Translations under genes and position numbers: made by a program | Shown: one piece after another, positions 61,881 through 64,000 of the stretch | Layout: every line of letters starts with the position of its first letter | Position numbering within the stretch: position 1 is the stretch's first letter | The notes under the pieces: generated by a model | The model's database searches: none | Told to the model about the DNA's origin: nothing | Seen by the model: only the letters and a program-made list of their open reading frames with translations | Assembly: GCA_031550435.1 (NCBI GenBank) | Contig: JAVBOO010000034.1 | Coordinates: 1-64,000, forward strand | Length of the DNA stretch: 64,000 nucleotides | Source of the DNA: JAVBOO01 sp031550435 | GTDB lineage: Bacteria > Bacillota > Clostridia > Lachnospirales > WRAX01 | Reading direction: 5' to 3'

Positions 61881-62771
61881 ATGTTAGAGAATTTAGTCAC
61901 AGAGAAAAGAAACGAATATTCCATGAATCTTGACCAAATGACCTCGCTTGAATTCTGCGAGGTTATGAATAATGAGGATATAAAAGCCGCGGCAGCGGTA
62001 AAAGGCAGTATAGAAAACATAGCCATGGTTATAGACATAACCGCCGAAAGAATGAAACGCGGCGGAAGGCTTATTTATGCAGGGGCAGGAACAAGCGGCA
62101 GGCTCGGGCTAATGGATGCCGCCGAATGCGTTCCGACTTTCGGCGTACCGGACGGGAGGGTAATCGGGCTGATGGCCGGCGGAGGAGATGCTACCGTCAG
62201 AGCGATTGAAGGTTCGGAGGATTCGGAGGAACTCGGACTTGCCGACATCAAGCGTATAGGTCTTACAAAAGACGATGTCGTCATAGGCATAGCAGCGAGC
62301 GGAAGAACGCCCTATGTCATCGCGATACTGAATTACGCGAACTCGATTGACGCATTCACGTCTTGTGTTTGCTGTAACGTGGGCTCAGTAATAGGCAAAA
62401 TAGTCAATGTACCGATAGAGGTAGATGCGGGAGCGGAGGTTCTGACAGGCTCGACCAGGCTCAAGTCCGGAACGGTGCAAAAGCTTGTGCTTAACATGAT
62501 TTCTACAGGGGCAATGATTAAGCAGGGCAAGGTTTACAAGAACCTTATGGTTGACGTAACCCCCACAAACAAAAAGCTTGTTGAGCGCAGCCGCAGGATA
62601 GTTACGGAAGCAACGGGCATTGACTATGAGACGGCTGATAAAATTATGTCGTCGACGGGGGCGAGCTCGAAAGTCGCGATAGTAATGATACTCGCGAACT
62701 GCGACCGCGACGAAGCTGAAAAGCGGTTGCGGGATGCCGACGGTTTTATAAGGAAAGCTATCGAAAACTAA
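61881..62771 (+). CDS. murQ: N-acetylmuramic acid 6-phosphate etherase
   Basis: 296 aa, standard length. Cleaves the lactyl ether of MurNAc-6-P to give GlcNAc-6-P and D-lactate, in recycling or use of peptidoglycan sugars. SIS-domain motifs: GAGTSGRLGLMDAAECVPTFG with E82 (equivalent of the catalytic E83 in E. coli), AIEGSEDSEELG, GIAASGRTPYV, and GSTRLKSGTVQKLVLNMISTGAM. The next gene follows after 16 bases. Confidence 0.96.
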   Translation: MLENLVTEKRNEYSMNLDQMTSLEFCEVMNNEDIKAAAAVKGSIENIAMVIDITAERMKRGGRLIYAGAGTSGRLGLMDAAECVPTFGVPDGRVIGLMAGGGDATVRAIEGSEDSEELGLADIKRIGLTKDDVVIGIAASGRTPYVIAILNYANSIDAFTSCVCCNVGSVIGKIVNVPIEVDAGAEVLTGSTRLKSGTVQKLVLNMISTGAMIKQGKVYKNLMVDVTPTNKKLVERSRRIVTEATGIDYETADKIMSSTGASSKVAIVMILANCDRDEAEKRLRDADGFIRKAIEN

Positions 62772-62787
62772 ACGGGGAACGATTACG

Positions 62788-63615
62788 GTGAAAAAATTTC
62801 TTTTGAGAATGACACCGGTTCTGGTAGTTGCCGGCTTATGCTATGTCGTTATGATCGGTTTTTTGGGTCAACCGGTCTATATGTTGCTGCTGACGTATCT
62901 GCTTTTGATACTTTGCGCAGCATATATCTTCCGGGCAAATATTTACACCTATATCAGCAACGCATATATGATGAGCGGCGATCTTCAGAAGGCAAAACGT
63001 GCGCTCGACCTTGCGAATAAGCACGGCACAAAAAACGCTGTCGCCCTCTCTGCTTACGGAGCGATGCTTTTGCGGGAAGGCAGTTACGCCAAAGCGGTTG
63101 AACCGCTTGAAAAGGCCTTGAGCTTGAGGGGCAAGAACATGACGGATGTAAACACCTTGATTTCACTCGGCAGTGCATATTGGGCGACCGGGGAATTTTC
63201 GAAGGCCGCGGAAGCGTTTGAAAAAGTCGCTGCGGTTTCCGATAAACCTGACGCTTCCTTGCTTTTAAGTCTCGGATTTTTGTATATGTCGCTGGGCGAC
63301 ACGCAAAAAGCCGAAGAAAAAACACTTTTCGCGCTTGAGCAAAACGCTCCCGAGGCTTCCGTGCACGAAACGCTGGGGCTTATAGCGTATAAAAACACGG
63401 ACTTTGACAGAGCTGAGACAGAGTTGAGACTTGCGCTTTCGCAGAATTCGAATCTTGTTGACAGTAATTTTGTTCTGGGTTTGATCTGCGAAACAAAGGG
63501 AGATGAAAAGTCAGCGAGATACTGCTACGACAAGGCGGAAAAGTGCGAGATCACTCCCTTGAATTTTGCAAAACCCGAGCAGATAAAAGCTAAAACACAG
63601 GTCATCAAGCGTTAA
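62788..63615 (+). CDS. TPR-repeat membrane protein
   Basis: 275 aa from a GTG (GGGGAACG upstream). Two N-terminal membrane helices (about 8-25 and 31-49), then about six TPR units (ISNAYMMSGDLQKAKRALDLA, LSAYGAMLLREGSYAKAVEPL, LGSAYWATGEFSKAAEAFEKV, and so on). TPR arrays bind other proteins; the partner is unknown. Its position inside a MurNAc-use operon is unusual. The 71-base gap that follows contains direct repeats. Confidence 0.85.
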   Translation: MKKFLLRMTPVLVVAGLCYVVMIGFLGQPVYMLLLTYLLLILCAAYIFRANIYTYISNAYMMSGDLQKAKRALDLANKHGTKNAVALSAYGAMLLREGSYAKAVEPLEKALSLRGKNMTDVNTLISLGSAYWATGEFSKAAEAFEKVAAVSDKPDASLLLSLGFLYMSLGDTQKAEEKTLFALEQNAPEASVHETLGLIAYKNTDFDRAETELRLALSQNSNLVDSNFVLGLICETKGDEKSARYCYDKAEKCEITPLNFAKPEQIKAKTQVIKR

Positions 63616-63625
63616 GACGAATTAT

Positions 63626-63689
63626 CGCGTCGGTATATAAATATAATGAAGAAGGCATATAAATATAACGAGGGAAGGGTATAAATATG
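63626..63689 (+). repeat. Short direct repeats before the PTS gene
   Basis: GGTATATAAATATAATGAAG, GGCATATAAATATAACGAGG and GGGTATAAATATGAG follow one another with a period of about 22 bases. The last copy includes the ATG of the PTS gene, and each repeat carries a GA-rich, RBS-like segment. Confidence 0.65.
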
Positions 63690-64000
63690 AGACCCGAATT
63701 GGTTGTAATGAGCCACGGCTTTTTTGCCGAACAGGCGCTTCGTTCCGCTGAAATGATAGCGGGCGATATCGAAAATTCACACTTTGTCTGTATGAGTGCG
63801 GAGGACGGGCTCGAAGGGACAAGAAAAAAGTTAAAAGCGATTTTTGACAAATTTGACGCGGCAACCCCCGTTCTTGTTGTTGTTGATATAGTCGGAGGAA
63901 CGCCGTGCAACACAGCGGTCGAGATGGCATTTGAACGTGATAATGTCAGGGTTTTGACGGGGCTTAATCTCAATATGATCATTGAGTATGCGCTCTCGTC
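63687..64000 (+). CDS. PTS Man-family EIIA component, truncated by window end
   Basis: 104 residues visible, no stop. MRPELVVMSHGFFAEQALRSAEMI has the phosphorylated His as H10 in SHG; VVVDIVGGTPCNTAVEMA and VLTGLNLNMIIEYALS are the typical later motifs of the EIIA-Man fold. RBS GAGGGAAGGG. Takes phosphate from HPr for uptake of a sugar by IIB/IIC/IID partners that lie outside the window. Its link with murQ suggests an amino sugar substrate (inference). Confidence 0.9.
   Translation, partial: MRPELVVMSHGFFAEQALRSAEMIAGDIENSHFVCMSAEDGLEGTRKKLKAIFDKFDAATPVLVVVDIVGGTPCNTAVEMAFERDNVRVLTGLNLNMIIEYALS

Overview
The window reads as a chromosomal segment of an anaerobic, endospore-forming Firmicute (class Clostridia; I cannot place it more closely). 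Evidence: strong Shine-Dalgarno sequences, many TTG starts, AddB instead of RecB, RecU, RecO, a YqzL-like small protein, and the spore-former cluster yqfC-yqfD-phoH-pgpH-ybeY-era-recO. No rRNA, tRNA or CRISPR array was seen.

Layout. 0-4.5 kb: a hairpin-type repeat, an FMN-binding-like membrane protein (-) and addB (+). 4.5-13.7 kb: V/A-type ATPase operon 1 (G-C-I-K-F-E-A-B-D). 13.8-16.6 kb: a minus-strand operon DUF2225 - thiamine pyrophosphokinase - degenerate ImmA/IrrE-like protein - trmB, with two ATGA overlaps. 17-25.3 kb: two S-layer-homology proteins, an S41 protease, recU and a GH26-like lipoprotein (+). 25.5-36 kb (-): radC, recO, yqzL-like, era, a DUF3048 lipoprotein, ybeY, pgpH, phoH, yqfD, yqfC and a VOC protein. 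36.8-40.6 kb (-): two large serine recombinases and a small ORF. 40.8-49.4 kb: a second V-type ATPase operon in the NtpFIKECGABD order (G-I-K-E-C-F-A-B-D). 49.6-50.1 kb: a GTAGGGGC-type repeat cluster. 50-54.2 kb (-): a 61-aa protein, rplS, a TGS/uridine-kinase-like protein, a Nif3/DUF34 protein and trmK. 54.4-60.3 kb (+): pepF, lepA, hemW and a secreted protein. 61-64 kb (+): an RpiR/MurR regulator, murQ, a TPR protein and a Man-family PTS EIIA cut by the window end.

The most striking content is two complete but different rotary V/A-ATPases on the same strand. The c-subunit of operon 2 carries the Leu/Thr/Gln + Gln + Glu set known from the Enterococcus hirae Na+-ATPase. The c-subunit of operon 1 has one carboxylate in a C-terminal hairpin behind two extra membrane segments and lacks that set. 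The cell may therefore run two rotary machines of different ion specificity (inference).

The second theme is a set of small hairpin-forming intergenic repeats (families A, B and C below). They flank genes, lie between genes of ATPase operon 1, supply stop-proximal codons or leader sequence to several genes, and in one place nest inside each other with a candidate 7-bp target duplication. Families A, B and C are absent from the block that holds the recombinases and ATPase operon 2.
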